From Paenibacillus allorhizosphaerae (lineage in GTDB: Bacteria > Bacillota > Bacilli > Paenibacillales > NBRC-103111): a DNA stretch of 64,000 nt. Shown here one piece after another: positions 1 through 8,710 of the stretch. The number at the start of each line of letters is the position of its first letter. Position 1 is the stretch's first letter. The DNA lies in assembly GCF_910594985.1 (NCBI RefSeq), contig NZ_CAJVCE010000001.1:558001-622000 (forward strand), in the 5' to 3' direction. The notes under the pieces were generated by a model. The model saw nothing but the letters and a program-made list of their open reading frames with translations, was not told the origin of the DNA and made no database searches. A program made the position numbers and the translations under genes.

Positions 1-1063
1 GCTGCGGCTGCTCGGATAGCAGGAACATCACGACCTGGAACGCCGCTTCTTTGTTTTTGCTGCTGCTGGTGACGTGCAGATTATGGGAGTCGACTGCCTG
101 CGATACACCCGGCGATTCTTTGAACGCCGGCATCTGCACCATGTCCCAGTTAAACTTCTCGCCCTTCGCTTCCAGTTCGGCGATCCAGGACGGTACGTCC
201 GCATACATCGGCCACATGGCCAGCGTTTTGTCCTTCAGGAACGCGTCCTTGGGCGCGGATGTTCGTTCCTGGTTACCCGGAATTTTGTATAAGCTCAGCA
301 GCATTTCATAGGAACGTTTGAATCCTTCCGTTTGCAGCAGTGCCGGTTTTTCCGTCTTCGGATCGATATAGCCGAGTGAAAGCTGGCCGACAAAGCCACC
401 GAGCGAATGATCCAGTCCTCTATAGCTTATTCCGTTGTCGGTTCTCGTGAGACGCTTGGACAGCTCGATCGCTTCCTCCCACGTCATGCCGTCCTTCGGA
501 TACGCTTCGCCGAATTTGTCGAAGATGTCCTTGTTGTAGTACAACGCCGACCAGTTCACCCAGAACGGAAGCCCGACGATTTGACCTTGGCCCGCCACTT
601 GCTTGATGGTATCCATCGCCGGCTGATTCAATTTGCTCAGATCGACGTTGTTCTTTTTGATCAAGTCGCTCATGTCGTACAACAACCCGAGATCTTTGTA
701 TTCGTTCAGTCTGGGCGGGCTGTTATACAGTATATCCGGAAACGTTCCCGCGACGACCAGCTCGCTTGGATTCGTTCCTTTGCCCTTGCGGACAAGCTCA
801 AGCTTTACATTGGGAAACTTGCGGGTCACCGGATCGATGATGAATTTTTTATACCATTCGTCCGGCAGGCTAATATCTACATACATGGATAAATTCGCTG
901 TCATCTTCGTATCGAACGGATCCGCTTTCGGGGTCTCGCCGGCAGGAGTCGCCGCTTTATCCGGATTCCCGCTCCCGCCGGAACAGCCCGTGACGGCCGC
1001 CAATAATACCATGCCCGTAAGTGCCATAAGAGCGGATCTTCTATTATTTATCGTTGCGCCCAT
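1..1063 (-). CDS. Extracellular solute-binding lipoprotein, C-terminus off the left edge
   Basis: This is the N-terminal part (about 354 residues) of a sugar-type ABC substrate-binding lipoprotein. A signal peptide ends in the lipobox LAAVTGCSGG, so the mature protein should be tethered outside the membrane by a lipidated Cys. The start at 1063 follows a GGGGGAA ribosome site. The motif YYNKDIFDKFGEAYPKDG recurs, slightly changed, in five other SBP modules of this window, marking one expanded family. An AraC regulator is transcribed divergently 250 bases away. No permease gene is visible; one could lie beyond the edge. Substrate is unknown; a sugar or oligosaccharide is the usual case for this family. 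Confidence 0.93.
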   Translation of the reverse strand, partial: MGATINNRRSALMALTGMVLLAAVTGCSGGSGNPDKAATPAGETPKADPFDTKMTANLSMYVDISLPDEWYKKFIIDPVTRKFPNVKLELVRKGKGTNPSELVVAGTFPDILYNSPPRLNEYKDLGLLYDMSDLIKKNNVDLSKLNQPAMDTIKQVAGQGQIVGLPFWVNWSALYYNKDIFDKFGEAYPKDGMTWEEAIELSKRLTRTDNGISYRGLDHSLGGFVGQLSLGYIDPKTEKPALLQTEGFKRSYEMLLSLYKIPGNQERTSAPKDAFLKDKTLAMWPMYADVPSWIAELEAKGEKFNWDMVQMPAFKESPGVSQAVDSHNLHVTSSSKNKEAAFQVVMFLLSEQPQ

Positions 1064-1175
1064 ATCATATTCCCCCCACTTCTGTAGATTGAACCTTTGC
1101 TTTAGAGCCGCTTCGACGCACACAAATGATAGCGGTTTCTTTTATGATACTCGGCGCCAAAAACGTTGTCTTTAC

Positions 1176-1189
1176 GGAAAACGCTTACT
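1176..1189. promoter_or_regulatory. Possible cre (CcpA-like) site
   Basis: The 14 bases GGAAAACGCTTACT match the catabolite-responsive element consensus TGWNANCGNTNWCA except at the two outermost positions. The site sits in the divergent region between the SBP (start 1063) and the AraC gene (start 1315). Carbon catabolite repression would suit a sugar-uptake gene. This is inferred from one sequence match only. Confidence 0.4.
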
Positions 1190-1314
1190 TTTTGTCATTT
1201 TTTCCGATGCGATGCCTCGATTTATGGCACAAATCGGGCTGTATTGTTGAATGCCGCGAATAATCGGATTAATATAATAAGAAGAACGATCAAAGCCATA
1301 GGACGTGTGCTACG

Positions 1315-2217
1315 ATGAAAATTCCGGTTTACCGTTTAAAAGTGGATTACTTGACCCGATATTCCGATTTCAATCCGCTGCTCTTATTTGCGCAAAAATA
1401 TGAATTTACGCCAAAGGAATATTGCCCGCTGCGTGTGTGCTACGCAAATGCGGTCATCCTGGTGGAGGAGGGTCGCGGCACGCTTCTGCTCGACGGCAGA
1501 GAGCATTCGCTTCAGCCCGGATCGCTCGTGTTTATTGCGGCGGGACTCCCCCATCAATGGATATCCGATGAGAAGCAGTTGATGGTGCACCGGTGCGCTT
1601 ACTTCGATTGGCGGTACGTCCATCGGCCGGAATTTCATTATCAGCGGGATTATTTCAAAGGAGCGGATCGGCCGTTTTTGGAGGAAAGAGCCAGTTTCAT
1701 GTCCGGACTTGAGCTGCATCAGGTGATGAAAGTGAACAACATCGCCTTGTGGCTGTCTTATTTCAACGCCTTTACGCAGCCCCCTTCGATCCTTGGCGTG
1801 CGCAGTCCGATCGAGTCTCTGCAGTATAACGCCGCGTTTCAAACGTTTCTTCATCATTACTTGACGCTCGCGGTGAGAAACGACTCCTGGTGCGATCCCC
1901 GGATTGCGCAGCTATTGGAAAAAATCGACAACGCCTCTTTGGAGCAGTCGGAGTCGGAATTGTACGTCTGGGCCAAAGAACTGGGAATGGGGCGAAGCCG
2001 GTTTCATCAAATTTTCAAGCAGGAAACCGGACTGACTCCGCATGAGTATATCCAGCGGCGGAGGCTGCACCAGGCGGCGGACGATTTGACCGAGACCGAC
2101 TTGACCGTGACCGAGATCGCGCAAAAGTACAATTTCTCCTCGATTCACTATTTCTCCAAAGCGTTCAGCAATACGATGGGCGTTTCGCCGTCACAGTACA
2201 GGCAGCAGCGGCATTAG
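1315..2217 (+). CDS. AraC-family transcriptional regulator with cupin sensor domain
   Basis: This is a 300-residue regulator. Residues about 44-85 resemble the AraC N-terminal cupin barrel (EGRGTLLLDGREHSLQPGS). Residues about 215-298 form the paired helix-turn-helix DNA-binding domain, with the typical second-HTH signature FSSIHYFSKAFSNTMGVSPS. Length is normal for the family. It is divergent from the SBP gene ending at the left edge, so it most likely controls that gene in response to a sugar ligand. Four AraC genes occur in the window, three of them next to SBPs. The ligand cannot be deduced. Confidence 0.92.
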   Translation: MKIPVYRLKVDYLTRYSDFNPLLLFAQKYEFTPKEYCPLRVCYANAVILVEEGRGTLLLDGREHSLQPGSLVFIAAGLPHQWISDEKQLMVHRCAYFDWRYVHRPEFHYQRDYFKGADRPFLEERASFMSGLELHQVMKVNNIALWLSYFNAFTQPPSILGVRSPIESLQYNAAFQTFLHHYLTLAVRNDSWCDPRIAQLLEKIDNASLEQSESELYVWAKELGMGRSRFHQIFKQETGLTPHEYIQRRRLHQAADDLTETDLTVTEIAQKYNFSSIHYFSKAFSNTMGVSPSQYRQQRH

Positions 2218-2249
2218 TAGCCGCGTGTAAGTTAATGATGAATACAAAA

Positions 2250-2274
2250 GGGAACCTCGTTTGGTGAGGTTCCC
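2250..2274. terminator. Intrinsic terminator between convergent genes
   Basis: A perfect 9-bp stem (GGGAACCTC / GAGGTTCCC) with a 7-base loop lies between the ends of the AraC gene and the convergent UppS-like gene. The T-tract is weak on both strands, so efficiency is uncertain. Confidence 0.6.
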
Positions 2275-2333
2275 TCTATGAGTTAACTTGAACAAGTAAG
2301 ACCAACAATCTGATGAACTGAAGGAAAGTTCTC

Positions 2334-3083
2334 TCAAGAGATCGTCCTGACTTTCCGGCACTGATACGCATGCAAAGCCTGATAATATAAATACTCGTTA
2401 AAGCTCGGCCACATTTCGTCGGTATACCAAGGCCCGGCTTGCGCCGACTGCCATAACAAAAATCCGCTCAACCGCTTTTCACCGCTCGTTCGAATAATCA
2501 GCTCGGGTGACGGACAGCCGGAGGTATACAATCGCGACTCGAATTCTTCCATGGAAAACGAGCTGTTTCCTTCCGCGACGAGCGATTTGACGGCTTGGAC
2601 AATCTCGCTGCGGCCGCCGTAATTTACAGCAAAATTCACCGTCATTCCCGTATTGAACCGGGTTACATCCGCTGCATGCTGCATGATTTGCCGGGTATCG
2701 AGATCGAACCTGGAAATATCGCCGATAAAGTTCACTTTTATGTTATTGCGGTTCAATTCGTTCAGCGTGCGATCCGTCACAAAAGCATGCACCAGACGAA
2801 TAATATAATCGACTTCTTCCTTCGGCCGTTTCCAATTCTCGGTAGAAAACGCGTAGAGCGTCAAATAACGAATATGCGTCTTATGGCAAAAGCGAATCGT
2901 CTCCCGCATTGCATTCATGCCCGCCAAATGTCCCGCGGTCCGCGGCAGCCCTTGTCTTGTCGCCCATCTGCCGTTGCCGTCCATCATTATCGCGATGTGC
3001 GCCGGCAGCGGTCCGTTCCAATTGATTCGTTTTTTCATCTTTCCGGCTTTATACTTATCCTTCAACTTTGAGAAATTCATCAT
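2334..3083 (-). CDS. Isoprenyl transferase (UppS family) paralogue with altered metal site
   Basis: This 249-residue protein belongs to the cis-prenyltransferase family that makes undecaprenyl diphosphate for cell-wall synthesis. The diphosphate loop MDGNGRW (34-40), H52, AFSTENW (78-84), R198 and R204 are present. The segment normally reading SAYAELYFTD reads SAQAGPWYTD, so the Mg-binding glutamate (E213 of E. coli UppS) is Gly217. The usual RRFGG-like C-terminus is also gone. The gene stands alone, not beside cdsA/dxr as essential uppS genes normally do. It is probably a second copy with changed activity or product length, or one losing activity. An ATG at 3038 (MKKRIN) is an alternative start. 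Confidence 0.85.
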   Translation of the reverse strand: MMNFSKLKDKYKAGKMKKRINWNGPLPAHIAIMMDGNGRWATRQGLPRTAGHLAGMNAMRETIRFCHKTHIRYLTLYAFSTENWKRPKEEVDYIIRLVHAFVTDRTLNELNRNNIKVNFIGDISRFDLDTRQIMQHAADVTRFNTGMTVNFAVNYGGRSEIVQAVKSLVAEGNSSFSMEEFESRLYTSGCPSPELIIRTSGEKRLSGFLLWQSAQAGPWYTDEMWPSFNEYLYYQALHAYQCRKVRTIS

Positions 3084-3262
3084 CCGTTTCCCGCCCCCCG
3101 TACATCAATCAATCTCATTCATCCGATTATAGTGAAAACACATCATTTTTTCCATGCATTTCCACTGATATTTGCCTGATGCGCAACCGTTATTTGCTTT
3201 GCTTCCTCCCGCTTCATTGGTAATATTATACATATGCCACTGATTTGCAGGGAGAAGATTGC

Positions 3263-3949
3263 ATGGATATGCGAAAATTCGGCGCTGCCATTTCAAAGCT
3301 GCGCAAACACAAAGATTTAACCCAATCACAGCTTGCCGATCTGTTGAATGTAACGAGGCAGGCCGTATCCAAATGGGAGATGGGGGATTCGTTCCCCGAC
3401 ATCTCGTTGCTGCCGCATTTGTCCGCCGTATTCGGCGTCACCGTTGACCGGCTTTTGCACTATGGGGAGCCGGGGCAAGCGGAGAATGAAATCATGATCC
3501 ATGTAGCTTCAGGAAATCCGGATATGGTCGCGGATATGCTGCAGGTGGGCGAGCTGCCGGTCGTTTCCATTGTGAATGTTGCTCCTATGCTAAAAGCAAG
3601 CACATTGGAGTTAATCTCCGAAGGATTGGGACAGCACGGAATCGATATTAAGCACGTCGTTGAACTTGCCGCCTATATGAATGAGACAGGACTCAGCAAT
3701 CTCCTGAAGCGAGCGTCATATGACCAACTTGACGAAACGATGCTGGAACGGTTCATTCCGTTTCTGGATAAGGAGTCGGTGAACATGATATTCGCCAAAA
3801 TCATAGACGGCGAGCTGAGCGGCTCTCTACTTGCCGTCATGCTTCCGTACCTTGACGGTTCTATGCATTCTTTGATCGATGCGGCCGTGATGGAAGGGCA
3901 AGTCGACGCGGACATATTGAGGGTCATGCATGCGATACACTATAAATAA
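3263..3949 (+). CDS. XRE-family helix-turn-helix regulator
   Basis: This is a 228-residue protein with an N-terminal Cro/CI-type HTH (about residues 8-62: LTQSQLADLLNVTRQAVSKW, then FPDISLLPHLSAVFGVTVD). The remaining 165 residues are helical and leucine-rich with no named domain. The ATG at 3263 is preferred over the upstream TTG at 3245 because GGGAGAAG lies at the right distance. The HD-domain gene follows after 23 bases, so the two may form an operon with the membrane protein after them. This domain layout is common in Paenibacillus and Bacillus regulators of unknown signal. Confidence 0.85.
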   Translation: MDMRKFGAAISKLRKHKDLTQSQLADLLNVTRQAVSKWEMGDSFPDISLLPHLSAVFGVTVDRLLHYGEPGQAENEIMIHVASGNPDMVADMLQVGELPVVSIVNVAPMLKASTLELISEGLGQHGIDIKHVVELAAYMNETGLSNLLKRASYDQLDETMLERFIPFLDKESVNMIFAKIIDGELSGSLLAVMLPYLDGSMHSLIDAAVMEGQVDADILRVMHAIHYK

Positions 3950-3972
3950 TTAGGAAGGAGTTGGATTGAGAA

Positions 3973-4476
3973 TTGTCCGATAAATTCGAATTGCTGAGAC
4001 ACGCCGTAAGAAGCAAACTTCAAACATTCACTAACGATCAGGAGCATCCTGCCAGCCAGCATTTGTATGGCGTATCGATATTTTGCGGGCTGATCGCATT
4101 AAAGCGCGGATTGGACGCCGATATTTGCAAAAGCGCAGGATTATTGCATGATTTGTGGCTGTACCGCCATCTTCCGCTGAGCGTGGACGAACATCGAAAG
4201 CACGGCGAATACGGCAGTATAGAAGCGAGAGAAATTCTTCAGAGCATTGGTTCCTATACCGAATGCGAGATCGAGACGATCTGCACGATGATATTTCGTC
4301 ATAATGACAAACATATTATACAAGACGATTACGATGAAGTGTTGAAAGATGCGGATGCATTGACCCATTTTATAAATGACTCGGCATATGATAAGAAATA
4401 CCGGTACTACGGCAGGCATCGGAACGTATTGGACGAACTCGGATTCACGTTGGGAAATAAAGAAAATAATCAATAG
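3973..4476 (+). CDS. HD-domain phosphohydrolase
   Basis: This 167-residue protein carries the HD metal-binding pattern: H30, H59-D60 (GLLHD), H110 (FRHND) and D127 (KDADAL). Such proteins are metal-dependent phosphohydrolases, often acting on nucleotides. The start is a TTG at 3973 behind AAGGAG. It follows the XRE regulator by 23 bases and its end overlaps the reading frame of the next membrane-protein gene, suggesting one transcription unit. The exact substrate cannot be inferred. Confidence 0.85.
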   Translation: MSDKFELLRHAVRSKLQTFTNDQEHPASQHLYGVSIFCGLIALKRGLDADICKSAGLLHDLWLYRHLPLSVDEHRKHGEYGSIEAREILQSIGSYTECEIETICTMIFRHNDKHIIQDDYDEVLKDADALTHFINDSAYDKKYRYYGRHRNVLDELGFTLGNKENNQ

Positions 4477-4903
4477 ACTCACTTTCGTCAACGTGTTCTC
4501 CGTCGTTCAGATTGGCATTGGGCTGCTATTTTGGCTGCAAAACATAACATTAATTACTAACAGCGGGTTTAACTTATCCGTAGGGGCAACCGAGATTGTT
4601 AAGTCGTTTACAGTAAGCGGGTTAATATGGGTCTTTGCAGGAGTAGGTCTATTAATCGAAAAAAAATGGGGCTGGAGAATCGCCATCACGTTATATACGA
4701 TTTGCTTCATCCATCAAGGATGGTTATTCGTACGAACGTTTCAAATGATCGACTCTACGCTTACCCATTCGCTGGACAGATTAATGTATTCTCGCCTCAG
4801 CAATGCGATCCTGTTTTTGATCATGGTTTCCCTGCTTTTGTTCACCAAAAGAAGGTTCATTTTCGCAACCAAAACCAATGCGCAAGAGGGCGGTTCGTTA
4901 TAA
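4457..4903 (+). CDS. Small integral membrane protein, start unresolved
   Basis: A hydrophobic protein of roughly 140 residues has about four membrane segments (FSVVQIGIGLLFWL; FTVSGLIWVFAGVGLLI; ITLYTICFIHQGWLF; NAILFLIMVSLLLF) and a basic C-terminal tail. No good ATG fits. A natural-looking N-terminus (KKIINRLTFVN) would begin at an ATA codon at 4457, and a GTG at 4493 is the nearest ordinary start; neither has a convincing ribosome site. The start may have been lost or translation may be coupled to the overlapping HD gene. Function is unknown. Confidence 0.55.
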   Translation: MKKIINRLTFVNVFSVVQIGIGLLFWLQNITLITNSGFNLSVGATEIVKSFTVSGLIWVFAGVGLLIEKKWGWRIAITLYTICFIHQGWLFVRTFQMIDSTLTHSLDRLMYSRLSNAILFLIMVSLLLFTKRRFIFATKTNAQEGGSL

Positions 4904-5070
4904 CCGTTTTCTACCTGTGCAGCATCTTGCGAGAACGATAAAATTAGTTTGTAGCGACTCTTCGTCGTCTACGCGGGGTTTGCATAGATAAAAGGACTAC
5001 CATTTCATAAATCGATCAAATCGGGCTTCACTTCTTCTCTGCAATTATTGGCCCGGTCGGAAAGGAATAA

Positions 5071-5898
5071 ATGAACATACGACATGAAATGTCAAGCATC
5101 GTCTCCAGACTGCGTGCCGCCGGTTGCGTTTTCGCCGAAGAAGAGGCTCGGCTGCTTGCTGAATCGGCACGGACACCGGCCGATCTCGACGCCATGGTGA
5201 ACCGGCGTGCCGCAGGCTTGCCGCTCGAGCACATCGTCGGCTGGGCGGAATTTTGCGGTTTGCGGATCGCGGTGGACCCGGGCGTGTTCGTCCCGCGTCC
5301 ACGCACCGCGTTGCTCGTACGCCAAGCCGCCGCCCTCGCCCATCCGGGAGCGGTCGCGGTGGATTTATGCTGCGGCTCGGGAGCGCTTGGTGCGGCGCTT
5401 GCCGCGGTCTGCGACCGGCTCGAATTGCACGCCGCCGACATCGACCCTGTTGCGGTGCAATGTGCTCGCCGCAACGTCGCTGCCTTCGGCGGAAGCGTGT
5501 ACGAAGGCGATCTGTATGCACCCCTGCCGGCAGCGCTGCGGGGACGCGTCGATGTCCTGATCGCCAACGTCCCCTACGTGCCTACCGAAGCGATCGAGCT
5601 TCTTCCCCCGGAAGCTCGCATCCATGAGGCACGGGTCGCGCTCGACGGGGGCGCGGACGGCCTTGACATCCAGCGGAGAGTCGCCGTCGAAGCGAGCCGC
5701 TGGCTCGCGCCGGGCGGGCATCTGTTGGTCGAAGCAAGCGAGCGTCAAGCGCCGCAGTCCGCCCAAATCTTCGCTCGTTGCGGATTGATTCCGCAGATCG
5801 CAAGGTGCGATGAAATGGACGCCACAGTCGTCATCGGAACCAAACCCGCTCCTGTAAACAGCGGATCGGACGCTCATAAGGAGGATGACTTTGGATAA
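5071..5898 (+). CDS. PrmC/HemK-related protein N5-glutamine methyltransferase
   Basis: This is a 275-residue class I SAM-dependent methyltransferase. It has the HemK-type FVPRPRT region (73-79), the SAM-binding motif DLCCGSG (98-104), and NVPY (166-169) where release-factor methyltransferase PrmC has NPPY. That variant fits the PrmC-related putative glutamine methyltransferases rather than true PrmC, which sits beside prfA. By eye the gene is far richer in G+C than its neighbours, suggesting acquisition from a high-GC organism. Its stop overlaps the next gene. The protein substrate is unknown. Confidence 0.85.
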   Translation: MNIRHEMSSIVSRLRAAGCVFAEEEARLLAESARTPADLDAMVNRRAAGLPLEHIVGWAEFCGLRIAVDPGVFVPRPRTALLVRQAAALAHPGAVAVDLCCGSGALGAALAAVCDRLELHAADIDPVAVQCARRNVAAFGGSVYEGDLYAPLPAALRGRVDVLIANVPYVPTEAIELLPPEARIHEARVALDGGADGLDIQRRVAVEASRWLAPGGHLLVEASERQAPQSAQIFARCGLIPQIARCDEMDATVVIGTKPAPVNSGSDAHKEDDFG

Positions 5899-6910
5899 AC
5901 AAATGGACATGCTTCAACAAGCGCTGGCTGCTTATAATCTCATTCCTCACTGCCTCGTTATCGAGACAACCATGCAGAAACATTTTCACGGCGACGATCA
6001 TTTCAAAATCAGAATCGGAGAGAAGGCTTACTCCGCAAGGTTCATCAGCGGCAAACGGTATGAGCACGATGTCTTTTTGCCGCTAACGGATACGATTTTG
6101 GCCGAGCAAATGCAATTCATTTATTTTCTCAACGACAATGGCATCCCGTTTATGCGTCCGGTCGCAGCACTGTCGGGGAATGCATACCACAAGTTCATTT
6201 GGAACGGTGCGGAGTACCGTTTTTTTCTGTTCGAATGGATCGAAGGGCAGCATATTACCCGCTGTTCGCCAAGCGTCGCTTCAAAGATGGGAGCCATGGT
6301 CCGGCAGCTGCACACGCTTGTCGCCGATTACGAATGTTCCCTGCCCAAAATATCGCATCGCGAAGGAAGCCGCACTTTTCTGGGCCTGCTGGAAGAAGCC
6401 GCCTGCGCCGCACCGCCCGAATGCCGGGAGCTGCTCTTGCCTTACATAGCCGATGCAAAAAAGCATATCGAGCACGCCTATAAGTCGACCCGTGAATTTT
6501 TGATGCAATCGGATCTGAATCCATTAAATATTTTATGGGATGACAAGGAACAGTTGATCGGCATCATCGATTTTGAACACATCGGGTACACGGAGCGGGT
6601 CGAAGCGCTGGCGTGGCTGGTCAAATGGTATTCGCGCGCCGAAGGTTTGTCCTCGCACGAGTTTTCCCCTGCCCTTGCTCATAGCCTGCTCGAGGGCTAT
6701 GGGGCTGCCGATTTCATGTATCCGGAGGACTGGGAAAGGCTGCCTTCTCTCCTATGGTTAACCGGCTGCTTGAACTGGGGATTCGTAGAGAAAACTCGCC
6801 GAATTTTGAACCAAACCGATTCTGCCGGCCCTATGAAAATGGAGCTTGACGCACACTTAAGCAAGTACTCGGGACGGGGCAAGAAGCTTGGCGCTCTGAT
6901 TACCGATTAA
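5891..6910 (+). CDS. Aminoglycoside phosphotransferase-like kinase
   Basis: The protein of about 339 residues has a protein-kinase-like phosphotransferase fold. The catalytic segment MQSDLNPLNILWDD and the metal-binding IGIIDFEHIG are visible; the usual HGD is SDL, so the catalytic loop is slightly atypical. The ATG at 5885 touches AAGGAGG directly, so the TTG at 5891, six bases downstream of that site, is the likelier start. It overlaps the methyltransferase gene by 8 bases and is probably translationally coupled. Relatives phosphorylate antibiotics, sugars or choline; the substrate here is unknown. Confidence 0.85.
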   Translation: MDKQMDMLQQALAAYNLIPHCLVIETTMQKHFHGDDHFKIRIGEKAYSARFISGKRYEHDVFLPLTDTILAEQMQFIYFLNDNGIPFMRPVAALSGNAYHKFIWNGAEYRFFLFEWIEGQHITRCSPSVASKMGAMVRQLHTLVADYECSLPKISHREGSRTFLGLLEEAACAAPPECRELLLPYIADAKKHIEHAYKSTREFLMQSDLNPLNILWDDKEQLIGIIDFEHIGYTERVEALAWLVKWYSRAEGLSSHEFSPALAHSLLEGYGAADFMYPEDWERLPSLLWLTGCLNWGFVEKTRRILNQTDSAGPMKMELDAHLSKYSGRGKKLGALITD

Positions 6911-6966
6911 TTTTGCCGCCATCCTCCCCTCCCGTTCCTTTCATGATAGGTTGCCGATTGAAATTG

Positions 6967-7006
6967 AAAAACGGCTCGAGGGCGCGAACGACCCGGAACC
7001 GTTTTT
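6967..7006. terminator. Bidirectional terminator
   Basis: AAAAACGG and CCGTTTTT pair at the ends of a hairpin with an inner GGG/CCC pairing. It separates the convergent kinase (+) and PIG-L (-) genes and offers a T-tract on both strands. Confidence 0.7.
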
Positions 7007-7023
7007 CTCATAGATTGTATTGG

Positions 7024-7728
7024 TCATACCGGAAACCGAACGGCGTTCGGCCGGGTCCAGACCAGATGCTGCACGAACGCTTCGGCATACGTGCAGCCCG
7101 CTTGAATGCCTCTCGTTTTGCCGAAAGTAGTGACGAAATCGACGATGTCCACGTTGTCGTGCTCCTTCAGCCAAACGAGCTGGCTTTGGTGCTTCGACAG
7201 CATCTCGATCTTCGTCGCGAAATGATCGGTAACGTCGACGTAGAAAGTCGGCTCGAAGCCGAGCCCCGACAAATTATCCATATAATAGAGCGCCGACACG
7301 TTTTGCGCCGCCTCGCTGCTTGTCTTCATGTTCGGAAGCGTCGCGAAGAATGTCGCGTAAAAGACGAGCTGGCTGACGGCGATATGATCCGGCATATAAT
7401 CGTTCGGCGCGTGCGTAATGACGATATCCGGTTTCGCATAGCGAACCATATCGACGAACATCATCCGGTTCTCTTGATTGTCCGCGATGATTTCACCGTC
7501 GCCGAATTCGAGCGAAAGCACCTCGCTTCCGATGAGCGCGCCCGCTTCCCTTGCCTCCTGGCGGCGAATTTCGGTCAGCTCGTCGGCCGGAATATGGTAA
7601 TGGCCTTTATCCCCTTTACAAGCGTGGCACAATACGATGTGATGACCCGCCTGCTTCAGTTTGGCCAACGTTCCGGCGCAAGAAATTTCGATATCGTCCG
7701 GATGCGCGCCTACTGCTAAAATGTTCAT
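7024..7728 (-). CDS. PIG-L family zinc deacetylase
   Basis: This 234-residue protein is a LmbE/PIG-L type N-deacetylase. The zinc motif AHPDD is at residues 8-12 and a second ligand region reads APNDYMPDHIAVS. Family members remove acetyl groups from GlcNAc conjugates such as GlcNAc-malate in bacillithiol synthesis. BshB-type enzymes are similar in size, but the partners here (NagB-like protein, TIM-barrel isomerase, Gfo dehydrogenase) point to catabolism of an N-acetylated amino sugar. It is the last gene of that operon, 31 bases after the NagB-like gene, with AAGGAG before its ATG. Confidence 0.88.
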   Translation of the reverse strand: MNILAVGAHPDDIEISCAGTLAKLKQAGHHIVLCHACKGDKGHYHIPADELTEIRRQEAREAGALIGSEVLSLEFGDGEIIADNQENRMMFVDMVRYAKPDIVITHAPNDYMPDHIAVSQLVFYATFFATLPNMKTSSEAAQNVSALYYMDNLSGLGFEPTFYVDVTDHFATKIEMLSKHQSQLVWLKEHDNVDIVDFVTTFGKTRGIQAGCTYAEAFVQHLVWTRPNAVRFPV

Positions 7729-7759
7729 TGGGAGAACTCCTTTTCGAGTTAATGGAAGC

Positions 7760-8710
7760 TCAGTTCAATTCCGGCTCGAGCGGACCGGCCAGCTCCTCCA
7801 GGAAGAACAGTTTCCCTGCCATGGTCGGCATGTAGGATGACGGGATCCACGGATTCGGACCGTATTTCAATGTCGTCCACAGCGACATCCCCTGCCACAT
7901 CATGCCCCGCCCCAAGGCGCCGTCCGCGCCGCCGATCGCGTAGTCCGCCTCAAGAAACAGTCCCGGGCCGATCGTATTCGCATAGCACGGTACAAGCGTC
8001 GTCCGGCTTTTGAAACTGGTGATCGCGTTTTGCTCGATCGTCAGCGGATGAAGCCTCGCCCCGACGCGATGGGTCTGCGCGCGCCAAGCCGCTTCGCTCT
8101 CATATTCTCCTGCAAAGTGAGGCTCCCAGAACGCGATATGAAACACGCGGCCGATCCCGTAGACGACGACCAGCTTCGCGCCTTCGTTCTTCAACTTTGC
8201 GATCTGTTCCGCATAAGTAGGCAATGTGTCACGGGTCGCAAAATGGCGCTGGTTCTCGGGAACGGTCAGCTCCCCCAGCACATTGTAAAACGAATGTTCC
8301 ATTGCATACTGGAACGCGCCCGGATTCGATGGAGGCAGCGTTAAGCCGTCGGCATCGCTCCACTCGTCCATGTTGAAGCCGTGTACGTGGGACGCGCTGA
8401 CGTTCCAGCTTTTCAAGAAAAAGACGGTCCATCGGTACATCCCCATCGGACCGACGGGGAAGATGATGGCCAGCTTCTGGCTGTTCTCGCGGGCCGCCTT
8501 AATTTGCAGCGCGATCTCGTGGCCCATATACACTTCAAAATCATGCACCGACCCGCAAGATACCGGCTGGAAGCGTTCATGCCAATGCGGCTCCCGCACG
8601 AACACGTCCGCCGGCCCATGGCTGGCGCAGCGGTCGATTTTTTCCAAATCCCAGCCCTGCGGAAAATACCCTTCCATGAGCGAACCCTTTAACGTCGTTA
8701 ACAAATTCAT
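7760..8710 (-). CDS. NagB-like glucosamine-6-phosphate isomerase homologue, catalytic Asp missing
   Basis: This 316-residue protein is related to glucosamine-6-phosphate deaminase. NMDEW (113-117) matches the NMDEY segment carrying the catalytic Asp72 of E. coli Nag[14 protein letters not shown] (185-197) matches GVGNDGHIAFNEP: the His and Glu are kept but the Asp141 position is Val189. It is also longer than NagB (about 266). It probably uses a modified substrate or chemistry on an amino sugar. Its ATG overlaps the stop of the TIM-barrel gene (ATGA) and the PIG-L gene follows, so the three should be co-translated. Confidence 0.82.
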   Translation of the reverse strand: MNLLTTLKGSLMEGYFPQGWDLEKIDRCASHGPADVFVREPHWHERFQPVSCGSVHDFEVYMGHEIALQIKAARENSQKLAIIFPVGPMGMYRWTVFFLKSWNVSASHVHGFNMDEWSDADGLTLPPSNPGAFQYAMEHSFYNVLGELTVPENQRHFATRDTLPTYAEQIAKLKNEGAKLVVVYGIGRVFHIAFWEPHFAGEYESEAAWRAQTHRVGARLHPLTIEQNAITSFKSRTTLVPCYANTIGPGLFLEADYAIGGADGALGRGMMWQGMSLWTTLKYGPNPWIPSSYMPTMAGKLFFLEELAGPLEPELN

